From assembly GCF_000218685.1 (NCBI RefSeq), contig NW_006763297.1:1454249-1518248 (forward strand): a stretch of DNA of 64,000 bases, given 5' to 3'. Position numbers and translations under genes: made by a program. The number at the start of each line of letters is the position of its first letter. Within the stretch, counting starts at the first letter, position 1. The notes beneath the pieces were generated by a model, which searched no databases, was not told the DNA's origin, and saw nothing but the letters and a program-made list of their open reading frames with translations. The DNA comes from Serpula lacrymans var. lacrymans S7.9 (lineage: Eukaryota; Basidiomycota; Agaricomycetes; Boletales; Serpulaceae). Positions 12,110-25,189 of the stretch are shown in pieces.

Positions 12110-14180
12110 TCAAATCTGTCGTGATATGTGTTCGAGTGCTATCGTGACTTCAACAGGTTCCCGACGAGCCTTGCCGACAAAGTGAGCTTCGTCAACGAGG
12201 CGGGAGAGAAAGCAAACCACTCACGTTCTGCGGGATACCCCGAGGAAATATAATCGATGGAATCCTAGGGTAGCGACTGGGCACGCTGCTCGATGCTTCC
12301 TCAGATTGACTTTCTTTCGAGTCGTTCGCATCTCCTCCTATGAACGCCACTCGGTGGTGGAGGGCGCCTCCAAACGTACTTTGCCTTGCCACCGTAGAAG
12401 TGGATTCTTCCCTTCCATTTTGATAATATTCCGCGTTCATCATTGCCATAAAGGAGTTGACGTAGACTTTTTGGAGTGGACTTGATAGTTAGATCAAGAG
12501 ATATGATGAGATTAGATAAAAAGTAACTCACGTCTCGTGAGCAAAACCACGGACGCTAAATAAATCATGTTATGCATCGCTACATACTGAATGTATGGTT
12601 GAGTGGTGGAAGGCGATATCAAAAGCATCAACGCATACGGTGACAAACACAACGATGGAGACGAGGCTTCATTATGATGGTTAGCCAATATGATCGTCGA
12701 CAAAGTTGTGACACAAACCTAGTGAGACAACCAGAACTTATAACATAGATCGAAATCGCTCTGAGTTTTTTATCCGTGCTATGAAAAACATGTGAGCGAC
12801 ATGAAGTGGTAATAAATATCATAACAGCAAGGTACTATACTATACCTTGTGAATCCAGTCATAGAAGTAGTCAAAAGGTAGCACATAGACATAGCAATAA
12901 GGAAGTCCGTGAGAGCTACAGAGCCTACCGCTAACGGCAATGCAAACTAAATTGACGGCACCGTGCATTCATGAGCAATCAGCTAGCATGTTCATGAATT
13001 TGTGCACTCACCTCTCCTGAATTACTAGTATTTATGAAAGTTGACGAATTTGCATAACTGCAGGTCACATGTAGAATCGTTGACGCGACACCAGAACAAG
13101 TCCTGGATCATGAAGGAGATAAACCCACCTATCATAGCAAAGGTCTATCAAACCGCCATTATTATTCATGTATATGAGGATTATGCGGGGACAAGCTTAC
13201 AGAGTGAAATGCCTATGAAATGTATCGGTATCAGGGGAACTGGACAAAATCATGTATGCTTATCTCACCTGTAGTGATAATTATCACAACGGACTAAATC
13301 AATCCCGGTACAATCATCAGGTGGTACCTATAAATGATATCAAAACCTACCACCACTGTAAATATAGACCTTTTCCTTCTGTAGCTCACTGTAGTGATGG
13401 CTTTGAGCACGACATTCTCTTACATGGTAGAAAGGAATCCAGGCATGGACAACTTACAGATCCAAATGTAGTGGACGTAGAGACTGTATATACCAATGTA
13501 TACAATCAGTAGATTGACCAGCGGGAAAAAATAGTTTCAAAGGAAATGTAGAAAGGGAGAATAATAAAAACGCACCAATGAACGCTCAACATAGCAAGTA
13601 CCTGAGCATCGCACATCAGATTGGGTATAAAGGGTTGAACAAAATCATTCTACTAACAGTAATAACAATTTGTAACTATAATTGAAGCGACCAATCAGTA
13701 AGACGCATGTTATAAAATACAATGACGAATTACCTGATATTCCCATACGACTACATTGAGCGCTGAGGGATTATTGTAACTGGTCACTAGGTAGTAGTAT
13801 AATCCTTGGGAGATGATGGCAAGATGGAAAGCATCAACAACCCTGCCAAAAAATGTCGGTAAAGCCGTGCGCTAATATAGAGGTCACCGACCAAAGGTAT
13901 AAGCACTATGAATAAAGCGTCAGCTCCATATATCAACAGAAAACCACGGCATACTATTGCTTTGCGACCGAGCCATGCATCGTGCCAATGCGTCTGGAAG
14001 TAGATGAAGACCTGTATACACGAGAAACCAAACAGGCTGTATGTTATGGGCGCGAGTGAGAAGACGATGGCACTTATGAAAGGCTTCTCACATTGCGGAA
14101 AATAAGACTCCAATATATAGAGCGCCGAATGTATAATCAAGATTCGACAACGGAGACGTATTGGTTGTGCTGTTGACCAT
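12110..14180 (-). CDS. DUF6534-type multi-pass membrane protein
   Basis: Basidiomycete-expanded family of seven-helix-like membrane proteins of unknown function. The start at 14180 gives MVNSTTNTSPLSNLDYTFGA, then LYIGVLFSA. After an intron come ILFGFSCIQVFIYFQTHWHD and AWLGRKAIV, then LAIISQGLYYYLVTSYNNPS and ALNVVVWEYQ, the expected family succession. Near the C-terminus the hallmark VYVNSFMAMMNAEYYQN appears, followed by a Ser-rich cytosolic tail and IPQN. A GTGAGT donor right after IPQN suggests a final exon (ARREPVEVTIALEHISRQ) with the stop at 12110-12112; without splicing the frame ends at 12192. Exons between about 12.7 and 13.7 kb were not resolved. This gene is a distant relative of the pair at 30.5 and 58.7 kb. 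Confidence 0.75.
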
Positions 14181-14782
14181 TTTTATGAATTGCGTCTTGC
14201 TCACGAAGGACTGGTTAGTGAAACTCTAGAGAGGGGAAATACAAGAAAACTTACTAGTGGATGGCATTAAGCTTTTATCCGTTACATCGGCTTGGAAATT
14301 TTGCCTTTACTAGGACGACAAAGATATCAGCATCACAACACTGCATGCTAGTGGCCTTCGAAGCCAGTCCAAAAAAGCGCTGATGAGACGCTGAGAAAGA
14401 AGAGAACTACCCCACCATTCTTCTTACCTAAAAGCTCCATGGTCCAAACTATGCTGCATTACAAAGTCCAAACTATGCTGCATTACAAAGTATGCCTGAT
14501 ATGGCATCTCGAGGTCAATAACATGATAACCGTTGTATATTTAAGCATGCTTACATGTGGATTTTGTATGGCGACAGAAGGCGCAAAACGTCTAAGTTAA
14601 GCATGCGATGAGTGGAACAGCCAATGCTCAAGACAGCAAGCACCCATCACCGATAATGATGATAACAAAAGCTTTCCTGTGCTGTTCAGTTCAAACTGGT
14701 TTTATAACAGCTGACCATAAATTTCCTTCGATACCACATACATAAACGTTACAAGATATATATATCTTCTCTTTTCCCTTGA
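14181..14782. other. intergenic region with a 24-bp tandem duplication
   Basis: No coding frame is supported. At 14442-14489 a 24-base unit beginning GTCCAAACTATGCTGC occurs twice in perfect tandem. The rest is the 5' flank of the DUF6534 gene and the 3' flank of the ABM-like gene. Confidence 0.6.
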
Positions 14783-15567
14783 TTACTTGGTGTATTTCTT
14801 TAAAAGGGCATGAACAAGAGAGATGGCAGCAATCTCTTTGACGTTGTCAATGATAACTTTCAGCGGACCAGCTGAAACTGCATCCCAGTGAGCCTGGAGA
14901 AATGTGAGGTCAGAAAACGAAATTCGAGAGGCTGTACATGGTAACTCACCTGAACAGTATCCCAGCCAAGGATTCCATAGTATACATCAGGTTTGCCAAT
15001 GACAGGACCCCAGCTCGAGCCATGAGCGGTCGGTGTTATGGCTACTCCTTCGTATAGCTGTTTTACCAGAGGAAGGAGATTTTCCACGGATTGACCTTCC
15101 TTTAAGGTGAAGGTAACAAATTCTGTGGCTGGAGCGGCTAAAGGCCTGATAACGTCTGATGTGAATTGCACATGGCTAACGTCTGGCTGTGAGCCGAATG
15201 CCGGAAGAGAGGCAGCGACCACATCATCAAAGTCCTTTCTGTTGCGGAATGCTAAGCTAGCCTCCTTGGTATCCCAAACTGGAATGGAAGACCATATTAG
15301 AAAGGGCGAGGAGATAACTAAAAAGGTTGTGATACCGTGAACAGTGAACAGGTTGGAGGGGTCTTCTGTCTCGAAACCATAGTAAGTGCTTGATTGATGG
15401 ATCTGATGTGAGCGCCCAACAGCATCAAATCAAGATCGGAGAAGTAGATACCCTGACATGCCCTCCGTGGTGGCGAGAGTGTCGAAAAGACCATGGAGAG
15501 ACGATGGATCTGCCTTGTAGGCGTCAGAGGCCTTGAATACAGCGATTTCTGGGACTGGGAACGACAT
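14783..15567 (-). CDS. Two-domain dimeric alpha/beta-barrel (ABM-like) hypothetical protein
   Basis: Small soluble protein of about 200 residues, without signal peptide or membrane segment. The start at 15567 gives MSFPVPEIAVFKASDAYKAD. After introns come STYYGFETEDPSNLFTVHVW and DTKEASLAFRNRKDFDDV, then SLPAFGSQPDVSHVQFTSDV. The second half repeats the pattern: EFVTFTLKEGQSVENLLPLV, VYYGILGWDTVQ, AHWDAVSAGPLKVIIDNVKE. Each half has a strand ending in 'YYGxxxxD' followed by 'W(D)t', which resembles the ABM/DABB fold found in monooxygenases and stress proteins. That assignment rests on pattern only; the substrate is unknown. The stop is at 14785-14783. It is head-to-head with the phosphate carrier gene, 267 bases apart. 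Confidence 0.65.
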
Positions 15568-15834
15568 GGTGAGAGGAGAAAGAGATATGAGCGACAGGTC
15601 TGTTTCTCATGATGATTTTAGCTCAACTTCCCACTGTAAGGTCTGGTCATATGAGAACATGTCCAAATCCTTAAGAGAAACGGACCGGCCTGCTATTGCC
15701 AAACATGGTCAAGCCAAATAAGACTAGCCAATTTCCCTGACGTCACTTCCTTTTGCACCCATCATTGCCGTTGTTCTCCGTCTGTAAAGGCTGTCCCAAT
15801 GTGAGACCAACCCGCATCTTATCCATCAACCACT

Positions 15835-17250
15835 ATGGCGGGCAAAACGTCTGATAACGCCTTCAGTGTCCCTCAATTCACTGCAAAGGACTATTCTTCA
15901 TTTTTCTTAGCAGGTGAGTTCGTTATACGCACACTAGCACTTTACGTGATAGTATATCTTGCATCTGACTCTATCAACGTTTGTAGGGGCGTTATGCTGC
16001 ACGTGAGTGTTGATATCAACTTTATCTTAGTGTTCAGCGCTCAACTCACTTCTTGTTCCATTGATTTGTGACCAAACCATCATCATATTAGTGTAACACA
16101 TGGAGCAATGACTCGTGAGTCCTTGTTCTGTGCCCCATTAATATTTATAACGTCTTGATCCACAGCCATTGATGTCGTCAAAACGCGCATTCAGATAGAC
16201 CCTGCATTCAAACACGCAACATTCCTCTCTGGGACACGTCAGGTTATCGCCAACGAAGGTCCCAGAGCGCTGTTGACGGGCTTCGGACCCACCGCAGTAG
16301 GATACCTTGTGCAGGGTGGTGCAAAATTTGCAGGTTACGAATTCTGGAAGAAGAAGTGTGTGGAACTCGCTGGAGATCAGGAAACTGCTGTCAAGTACCG
16401 CACCGCGATATATCTCGGTTCCGCAAGTATCGCAGAGTAAGCTTATCCGAACCATCCATTATGTTTAGATTCACTGTGACGGACTGTGCGGTCAGATTCT
16501 TTGCAGATATCTTGCTGACTCCTCTTGAAGCTACCCGTATACGCCTGGTCTCAGAGCGTAATTATGCTACAGGTCTGGTAACTGGTTTTACGCGGTTAGC
16601 TCGCGAAGGGGGTATACGCGAACTCTACGCCGGGTTCCTTCCCATTCTTTGCAAGTAAGTACATAAAAATTTTCAGTCCACCCTTCTCTTATTCATGTTA
16701 TCTTCCCTGTAGGCAAATTCCATACGCTATCGGTCAATTCACTGTCAACGAATTTTGTCATGAGATGGCTTTTCGCTCCATGTCAGAAGAAACGCGGCGC
16801 AACCTCTCGCCCACCAATAAATTCGGTATTGCTTTGGGTAGTGGTATTGTTGCCGGTTTCGCGGCTGCAGTGTTGAGTCAGGTGGGCATCGTGGTCTTTG
16901 ATTTGTGGAGATTTGATTGACGGATGATGTCTCCAAGCCAGCGGACACGCTCTTGAGTCAGATCAACAAAGGCCATGGGCCCACTGGTTCGATGCCTCAT
17001 CGCCTTGCCGTACTTGCTCGTGAAGCCGGATTCCGTGGTTTATTCGCTGGACTGGGTCCGAGAATGATCATGACCGCCGGGCTGGTGTCAGGCCAGTTCT
17101 TACTTTATGGGGTTATTAAGGAAGGTTTGTAGCGCCCCTAAGTCCATTTCCTATATTCGCTGATGTATTCCCATCTATCTAGCACTGGGTGCTCCTCCAG
17201 GATTGGAAATACACAAAGAGGACAGCCTTGCTTCTAGTGCTGCGCATTAA
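15835..17250 (+). CDS. MIR1: Mitochondrial phosphate carrier protein
   Basis: Inner-membrane carrier of the SLC25 family that imports phosphate with protons for ATP synthesis. The start at 15835 gives [20 protein letters not shown]. Tiny exons follow that splice to LAGALCCTVTHGAMTPIDVV with KTRIQ, the first carrier signature, in the GALCCTVTHG...TPIDVVK form characteristic of phosphate carriers. Further blocks are [40 protein letters not shown] (second signature), [31 protein letters not shown] (third signature) and [20 protein letters not shown]. Three repeats of about 100 residues are therefore complete. The C-terminus [13 protein letters not shown] ends at TAA 17248-17250. It looks functional. 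Confidence 0.95.
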
Positions 17251-17413
17251 TCCATAAACGATATAATGACGATGAAATATATTATTACATTCTCACTTGT
17301 AAGCTAGAATATACTGTAGCATCGTTAACAGGCCAGGTAAAAAGAACTTTTCGAGCAACGCAGTAAAACCCTCCAGCGCTCAGTTGTCCAAAGTCTCAAG
17401 CGATCCATAACGA

Positions 17414-20400
17414 TTATTCTTCTTGCAATTCTCTGCCCAGTACTTCGGCCAGCTTACCTTTAACTTCAAACTGTCTCGTAGCTTCATCTGACTGAAGATC
17501 CCATTCTAGAAATTTTCGACAGATGTCTTCGGCATTTTGGAGATCGCATCGTTCATCCTCCGTCATATCTTCATCTAGCAATTTTCCAAGTTCGTACGAA
17601 GAAAGTAACTGGCTATGAGTTGGAGGGAGATGGTCAACAATAACAATAACGAGCAAACGAGGCGTCGACAAGCTCTAAATGGTTGTGAGCACACTATCTC
17701 GCGCACCTGACATATTGGGCTCTTTGGACGATACGACGCGGAACCCCAAAGATAGCTGCGCACTGTGCTGCATGGGAGTTGAGGGAAAGTCCCGGTGCGA
17801 CACTAGCGGTGCAATCATCAGCGTGAACCTATCAATGGCATGGAGCATAGAAAGATCATTAACCGATAAAGATAAGTCAGTCTTTTCCCTGGTATGATCT
17901 TGTGATCGCTGTCTCCGTCTTCCATGGACTCGTCCTCGATGCCATCATAGACGGGGCTCGATGCCCGCGTAGAAGAAGGATTTTCGACAAGCTGTCTAGG
18001 GTTGGAAGCGAAAAGAACTTGCATGTGGAGGAGCGTAATCGGCAGTGATTGAGCGTCTAAAAGATCCTTCCTGAACACTTCATGAAAGTGCGTGGCAGCC
18101 AGAACCATGGGACAGTTGACGCCTCGGTCGAGAAGGTGCTTCAGTACTCCGCAAAAGAGACCAGCGCCATCTATCAAAGACAAGGTAATAGATCGAAAAG
18201 TAAAACGTAGCACGAATGGAGACACAGTCAAATACATCATGGCCAATAGACAAGGGAAATTGACGAGCCTGTTGACACAGTTCCCTTGCCGAATTCATCC
18301 AATAGTATCAAGGACCTGGCGGTGCAATTACGCAAAGCCAAAGATACTTGATTTAAATCGATCATGAAGGCAGATTGCACCTGCATAACAAGAGTTAGCT
18401 CTATATTTAAGGAAAATAATAGATATGGCGTATATGTCACCTTGGATACTGACTCCCTAGTTTGCACTCGAGTGAAGACTTTTTAAAATAAGAAACTATT
18501 AGCAAGCATCTCGACGTATTTGAGGAAACACATACTCTTGTCAACGATTCCGAGGGTAGCTGCTTCAGCAGGAACATAACTGCAAAGGAGTAAATAATCG
18601 TATAGGTACTTTAGAAGGACACCTGCCATCCAATCTGCAAGTGATGAACACCATGAGCAGTTGAGAGTAACCTTCGGATTGCACGGCACTATACCTGGGC
18701 CATGTACTGAATCAAAGCCACCTTAGTATGGATGAAGCATCAGCGATCATGATGTGAGATGTTATTGGCTGATCGGAGTACCTGTTTGAGGTATACACTC
18801 TGCCAAATGTCTCCAATTCAGAGTTAATATATTAAGCAGAAAAAAATGTGTGACCTTGCCGCACGCATTCGCACCTGTGCATAGTATGATGCTACTACAA
18901 GTCTGGTGTTCTGATGGATCGCCATCATACTCACAGCTCGACTCAGCAAAATCGAAACCTGCACCAGCAACAAGATGTGCGTCATTGCGAACAAAGATAT
19001 CGACCACTTGTTCTTGAAGGGGATGCCTTGGACACCATTGTCACGACCGAATACAGGGAGCAAGGAAGAATATCTTACCTGCCTTGCTTGATATGAATGA
19101 CAGATCGTTCGACAATGCGCGGCTTTCGATAATCAAATGCCCTAGTAGCAGCAGCAAAAGAAAGCAAACAGTCTAGCTCCGCGCAGACGTCGCATGTTTG
19201 TCCCATAACTTGATCATAAACCAGTACCTCCTCTTGTAGTGCTTGCACGATCTCCAATTCCCTGTCTATGTTCCAAAATGACAACAATACAGTGAAAGAT
19301 GAAGGGCTGTGCATACCAACTATGGAAGGGTGTATATCGCCTATGTGAGTATCCATATCTAATATGATTAACTCAGTGCGGATTACGACCACGAAGGTAT
19401 ATATATGTACCACGCATTTCTTGGGACTTGAAGTAGACGTAAGATCTCCAATAAAGAGGAGAGTTGTTAAGGGGTTTGGAGAGAGTATATCCATGGAACT
19501 TACTCTGAAGAAAACTAGATGACAGGTTTCAGACTCAATCAACCGTGAAGTCGGGTATGTGCAATGGCTTACTTGAAAACTCCATCCGTCTAGAACCTTG
19601 ATTCCTTCGGTCTGCCAAAGTTCCTGCATGGGTACGCAAAGTAGGAAGCCTAGCACAAGACATGAATGTTAGAAAATGATCTTGAGCTTGATAACTTGTT
19701 TTTGTGTGCCAACCAAGCTGTGGGAAATAGACAACATTGAGAGAGGACGCATACTCTGCCGGTGTTGTCTGCGAGATCTGCTCTGCGACTTTGGACTAGC
19801 AAAATGGAGGTAAGTTCGTAGAAAGCACGGAGCGTACCCTATATACGAACGAGGATTGTATCTATGCCATTGTAAACATGTTTCCGCTGATCGAGCTCTT
19901 CGTCTATATGCGGTCTGACACAAACTTGACCAACTTGCGCTGATTCTTCCCAATCAATCTATATCATGTATAAGTCATGGAGTGGACTTCGGCAATATGG
20001 TAAAAAGTCTACAGTTTCGTTGATTGTGTTCCCTATCTCCTTGAAGCTTGCAACATCTAATACAGCGATTAGCTAGCAAGGAGTATCAGAATGAAGCATA
20101 TTACGATAGTAAATGGAGATGTACTTTGTTTACGATCTCTACATCGCCTGCCTCATTGACCTCCGCCAATGCATCTCGAAGCATAGCAGAATGAAAGGTG
20201 AACTACATGATTATGACTAGAGATTATACGTGTGAATTATTAAAACGGTTCAAAATACCTTCACAAGCCCCTGCCATTCAGTGATTCCTGCCTTTCCCAT
20301 TCTTATGTTCCCTAGTATCCTAGGAACGTTCTTGATTCCTTTTAGATGAACCTGCATGGCATTAACAGGAACAAGGTTCTCAGGCCTAATAAAGCATTCC

Positions 20401-21870
20401 ACTGCATCGTGGCGCGCATTTATAATAGAAAGGGACAGCGATGGGCGAAGAAGCCAGGTCTTAAGAAGAGAGCGACCTAAAGTCGTTTGAGTGTTATCCA
20501 AAGTGCCTGTACGAAAAGAATGTTGAGAAAAGCAGACACTTAGTCATATAATTGTGATATGAAAACAACCAAATAATGATAATCCCTCTTTGGTTTTATC
20601 GGAATGTATTGAAGCATGATTCTCGTCTTCGAATACCTGAAGGGAACTGTAATTTCCAACGTTAGGTTAACTGAAGACGAAGTTATACTTTAGCATACAA
20701 TAACGCATCAGCATTTATTTGCATAGCTTGATCTCTGGGCGCATGTCAGGTGGATATATAGAAATGCTGGCACAGACTGACAAGGTCAATCCTTCAATGC
20801 CACGGACTTCCAGACCATCTATCCCAAGGTCATTCAACTCTACTACGGCACGTTCTCGATTTAAATGATCGAGTAAAGCTCCAATAGACGATATCTGCAG
20901 CTCAAAGACATTAGCTGTGAAGGGTCTTCGTTACGATAAGTCTACTGACGCAGAGGGGTGCAGAATCAAGGGATGTAAAATTTGACAATCGTATCGCTGC
21001 GTTCCATCGTTTTGCTACAGGATCTCCGGTGATTTCTCTCCTTTTGTTCATGAAATCATAAGCGTTCCTTGAGTCCGAGTTTGAGTCCGCTTCGGAAAGG
21101 GCCTGGATGTCGCTTTGCATGTCCAACTCTGTAAGTAACCGTAAGGAGAGAAGCCTATCTCGTCCCTTATTTGGTGTAAACTCCTTATGTGGTCTGATCT
21201 GAAAAATACCACCTGAAGCTTCCACTGTATGTAGTCTCAGCATCAAAGCAGAGTTAAATATAATGATGCGACGCACTGTAATTTTGAAGGATATTGATAA
21301 ACTTGTCATCAGCCCGTGAGCTCGTCAACACGATGTCTGGGTTGCATTGCTCTAGTACTGAATGGAGTTTCAGAGTACAGTATGCGAAGTAACATCCATA
21401 ACTTAACGCATCGTCGTCAAATCAAAGTGTAGACTCTCCTGCGTATCTTCGAGCACATATACAAAACATTTGACGGGATCATAGTATGAGCATCCAATGC
21501 GGCCGCTGCATTCAAGTTCGGTCATGGCCCCCAAAATAGTGGAGTGACTCACTTCTGGCATAAAACAGTAAAGCATATCTGTGCTTTGTTTAATCGCCTG
21601 TTAGAAAGGAAGGAAAATATACTGTACCTTGGTGTCAGATGTTTCTTCGCTCTCCTGCTTGTCTTCCTCGCCTTGGTAAAATTCGTCTACATGTGACTCC
21701 GCGGCACCATCCCATCTCACTTGCTTCTTTGGTATATGAGATTCCTCACTGTTTACCTCGTCATCGTCACAAGAGGTGTCTTGTCGTGAACGAGGTGTTT
21801 GATCACAGCGAACCTTTGGTCGAGAACCTGGCAAAGATCTCATGCGTTTCAATCCAGATTTACGTGACAT
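17414..21870 (-). CDS. MSH5: MutS homologue MSH5 (meiotic crossover factor)
   Basis: MSH5 pairs with MSH4 to stabilise meiotic recombination intermediates. The start at 21870 gives [20 protein letters not shown], an acidic, disordered N-terminus. Many short exons follow over 4.5 kb. The C-terminal ATPase is clear: Walker A as [11 protein letters not shown] (about 18.85 kb), [18 protein letters not shown] region ([13 protein letters not shown] near 18.5 kb), [20 protein letters not shown], and [11 protein letters not shown] (Walker B), [20 protein letters not shown] and [17 protein letters not shown]. The 'TRESVS...FMIDLNQV' block is typical of MSH5 rather than of the mismatch-repair MutS proteins. 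The protein ends near a Glu-rich tail. Internal exon borders were only partly resolved. Confidence 0.88.
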
Positions 21871-22268
21871 CCTGCTAAAGTTGCCGATCTATATGGGTGC
21901 AGGCCACGAAGTTAACGAAATATAAAAGCTCTTGAAGATAATCTTTGGTCGACAGCGACTCGGAATGATAGTATGATGTGATGAGCTTGAGCGCGTCAAC
22001 GGTAGGGCGACGGCAGTAACGCGCGTTGCAGTCAGGTGATAGTCACACATTACCATGTGACCTGGGATGAATCGACTTGGACAGGGCACTAAACAGAATG
22101 CAATGACTGGTAAGTCGCAGCAAAACAGGGCATTTTATGAGGTGCAACTGCAATCCAACAGCTCTATTCAATGTTTGTTGAGCTACGTGTTACCACAGGG
22201 TTGATCACTTTATTGTATTAGTAATAAAGCCATGCACAGATAATAGGATCCGTCTAGACCCGACACTG
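21871..22268. other. intergenic region between MSH5 start and prohibitin 3' end
   Basis: This is the 5' flank of MSH5 and the 3' flank of the PHB2 gene. The frame at 21889-22089 is short and without signature. I see no other feature. Confidence 0.5.
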
Positions 22269-23648
22269 TTACTTCTTTACCTTGAGTAACTCTTTTGCAT
22301 CATCACCTGCGACTAAAGACGTTTGTGAGCTAATTGTGTATGCTTTACCGATAGGACGAAGCACACGTACCGTTTAACAGAAGGCTCTGCGCATCAAGCA
22401 TAACCCGATTTCCAGAGGTAGCAAGCACGTTGGCAATATCACGGGCGGCTTCCAGTCTTCGCAGCTCGAGGAAACCTTTATTTTGACGCATGGCCTCGCC
22501 AATAAGCTCGGCACTGCGAGCCTCACCCTGAGCTCGCACGATGATGGACTATTTTCACATCATTTCAGCAAGCCGAACGCTAAAAACAATATGTAAGAGA
22601 TCAGCGTACCTGCTTCTCTTGGATAGCCTGGTCTACCAAAAACGCGGCACGTAGAGCTGTTTGTTGAGCAACCTTGCACGTGAGAGCATAAGTAAATTAT
22701 ATGAACGGCATTTGTGTAATGAACCTAACCTGTTTTGCTTCGACTGCATGGGTGAATTCAGGAGAGAAGGCTACATGCGTGATAGAGACGTCATCCAAAA
22801 CAAGGTCAAAGCGCAAGGCACGAAGCGTTAAATTTTCGCGAACGAGTCGAGACACCTGTTACATACAATAATATCAACGCTAGCATAACAATAGCAAAAA
22901 CATAATAACTGACCATCTCACGCTGCGTTATCAACTGACTGGCGTTGAATTGTGCGACCACACTTTTGAGCACTTCGTTGACAATGGAAGGTAATACTCT
23001 CTCGTCAAAATCTTTGCCGAGCTCGCGATAAATTTTGGGTAGGGCTTGGGTGGATGGTCTTGAAAGTACACGGCAAGTGATGTTAACCATTTGTAAATCT
23101 GACCGTCGCTCGTTAGATATCATACGTTGTAGCAATTGACAATGCCGAACCTTTGGTTCCGGTTAAACTGGCTATACTCCGGGGTTTGGCACGAATATCA
23201 AAAACTATTGGGGTTTCAAACCAGGGCAACTTTCGGGAAAATTCAACCAAGTCCGAGTCCCTATAGTATAGAACCTACCATGAGATGGGTTCCTTCTTGA
23301 TATATTTCATCTGATACACCGTGTAAACTGCAGAACAGACGACGATCCGCCTTAGTGAATCTGACGTGTAAGGTTGTTATGAAAATACTCACCGTGTATA
23401 CTTTATCGCTCTGTGACCACCATCGACTTTAAATCTACATTTAGCAACGAGTTGTGAAGGACAGAGAAGTAATCTGTACCGTTGAATAAGCTCGCATTCA
23501 AAGCTATTCCACCACCAACCAGAGCAATCAAAAGGCCACTTCCAGCAAAGAATTTCCCTGGTCCGCCAGGAATACCACCTCCACCTCCACCTTGACTAGC
23601 TCTTTGCAGCTGTTGTGCGAACCTTCTGAAAGCTTCTTGTCCGTTCAT
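22269..23648 (-). CDS. PHB2: Prohibitin-2
   Basis: Subunit of the ring-shaped prohibitin scaffold in the mitochondrial inner membrane. The ATG at 23648 gives [20 protein letters not shown], a Gly-rich stretch and an N-terminal membrane segment ([20 protein letters not shown]). The SPFH/PHB domain follows over several exons: [75 protein letters not shown] and [20 protein letters not shown], then the coiled-coil part [20 protein letters not shown] and [20 protein letters not shown]. An intron interrupts the end; the last exon reads [13 protein letters not shown] and the stop is at 22271-22269. The 27 codons open upstream of 23648 are not needed. It is head-to-head with the PQ-loop gene, 235 bases apart. 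Confidence 0.95.
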
Positions 23649-23883
23649 TTTGAGGAGTTGAACAGAAAGGCGCTTGTGGTCAAAGGAGACGTGCGTGAAA
23701 TCGGCAAGACGGCAAGAGCAGGAGGTCACATGACAACATCCTTATTTGGAAAGCGTTCCGCTTTCTGAAGCCTTGGAGATTGCTCTCCCTATTTGTTTTA
23801 TTTTTCTCTGCAGGGGTCCAGTATCTGCTCTGTAATCTGGAAAGCGCCCTCTTTTACTTTCTCCCATCACTCAGGAAATCAAA

Positions 23884-25189
23884 ATGGCTGCAGAGAGTGA
23901 AGTAGCCAGCAGCGTTGTACGCATTCTGCATTTGCTGTGATTAACATGTGCTAATATACAAGGTTAACGGGCAAAGCTCGGCTGGATCTCCATTGCTTGC
24001 TGGTGAGTGTGCGTGCGCACAGTTTCTTGATAGTCTTTACGTCAGAATTTGGAATAACCACATCACTTTAGGATAATTGTCTATTCTCCCCAGATCCTAG
24101 AGAACTATCAATTACAAAGTGGAGAAGGATTATCCTTACTATTCGTGTATGTCTGGCTACTCGGAGATCTTTGCAACCTGGTAGGTGCGGTGATGGGCGA
24201 ACTACTGCCCACTGTCATCCTTCTAGGATTATATGTAAGCTTTTGTCTTATTTTTTGTTGGGCGCACAATCATCTTTCCATTTCCACGTTCTTACACTTT
24301 TTCTCTTGATACCTCTAGTACACTGTTTGCGATTCGATACTATTGCTGCAAGTTTACTACTATCGTGCGAAAAGGCGAAGAGCTACCGCAATATCATCAC
24401 TGGATACAGAAGATTTCCCAACTGAAGCTTCGCATCTATTAGACACTAGTGCGATTTCGAATCATGCCAGTAGATTGGATTCCATGAAGAAGCGAACTTT
24501 GCGATATGCTGCCGCGGTTATATTCGTCATTGGCGCTGGCGTCATGGCATATTTTATCAGTGACTCGTTATCAAATGGCACCGAGTCTCCGCATTCACAG
24601 AAAAAGGAGGCCTTAGATTGGAAGATTCAAATCATTGGTTGGACGAGTGCCGTATCGTACCGTGAGTCGTGGAGCTGCCCAGTTTTATCATGTGGCTGAG
24701 TACTGTTGGAAGTGGGTGCTCGGATCCCACAGATTCGTAAGTTCTGTCGTCAGCTTGTAGTGAGGTCTCTTCCTGATAGACGTGCAGTCAAGAATTTGAA
24801 GACCCGATGTGAAGGTCTCTCCCCAGCGTTGTTTCTGTTCGCAATAATGGGAAACATCACCTATGCCTTATCAATATGTGTTGCATCTACCGATCGGGAG
24901 TACCTAATCAAGAATGCAAGCTGGCTAGCGGGTGAGTCGGACTGAAGTTTTCAATAGCACCGATGCGGCTTCTGAGCACATGACCATTCGCAATGGAAAT
25001 AGGAAGTGCATTGACGGTCTTTCTCGATATCCTGGTATTTGCACTTTTTCTTCGTGGTCACATTACTCCAAACTGAACCAATTCGATCTTTTTTATTTCC
25101 AGGTCCTCGGCCAGTTTTTCTATTATGGCTTGTTTCCCAAGAACACGGAGGCTTTGTCAGGGGGCGTTATGTCCACTGAAAGCACTTAG
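23884..25189 (+). CDS. PQ-loop vacuolar/lysosomal basic amino-acid transporter (Ypq/PQLC2-like)
   Basis: Seven-helix transporter of the PQ-loop family, which exports cationic amino acids from the vacuole or lysosome. Splicing the first exon (MAAESEVASSV) to an acceptor just before CTCGGCTGG gives LGWISIACW and then IIVYSPQILENYQLQSGEGL, the first PQ motif. Helices LLGDLCNLVGAVMGELLPTV and ILLGLYYTVCDSILLLQVYY follow, then a Ser-rich loop. After the loop come IQIIGWTSAVSYLGSRIPQI and KNLKTRCEGLSPALFLFAIM, the second PQ-loop repeat. The last exons give SALTVFLDILV and LGQFFYYGLFPKNTEALSGG with the stop at 25187-25189. All blocks are intact. Confidence 0.9.

Noticed and set aside
23403..23729. 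Prohibitin start at 23729
   Set aside because: The extra 27 residues are not family-like; MNGQEAF at 23648 opens the normal N-terminus.
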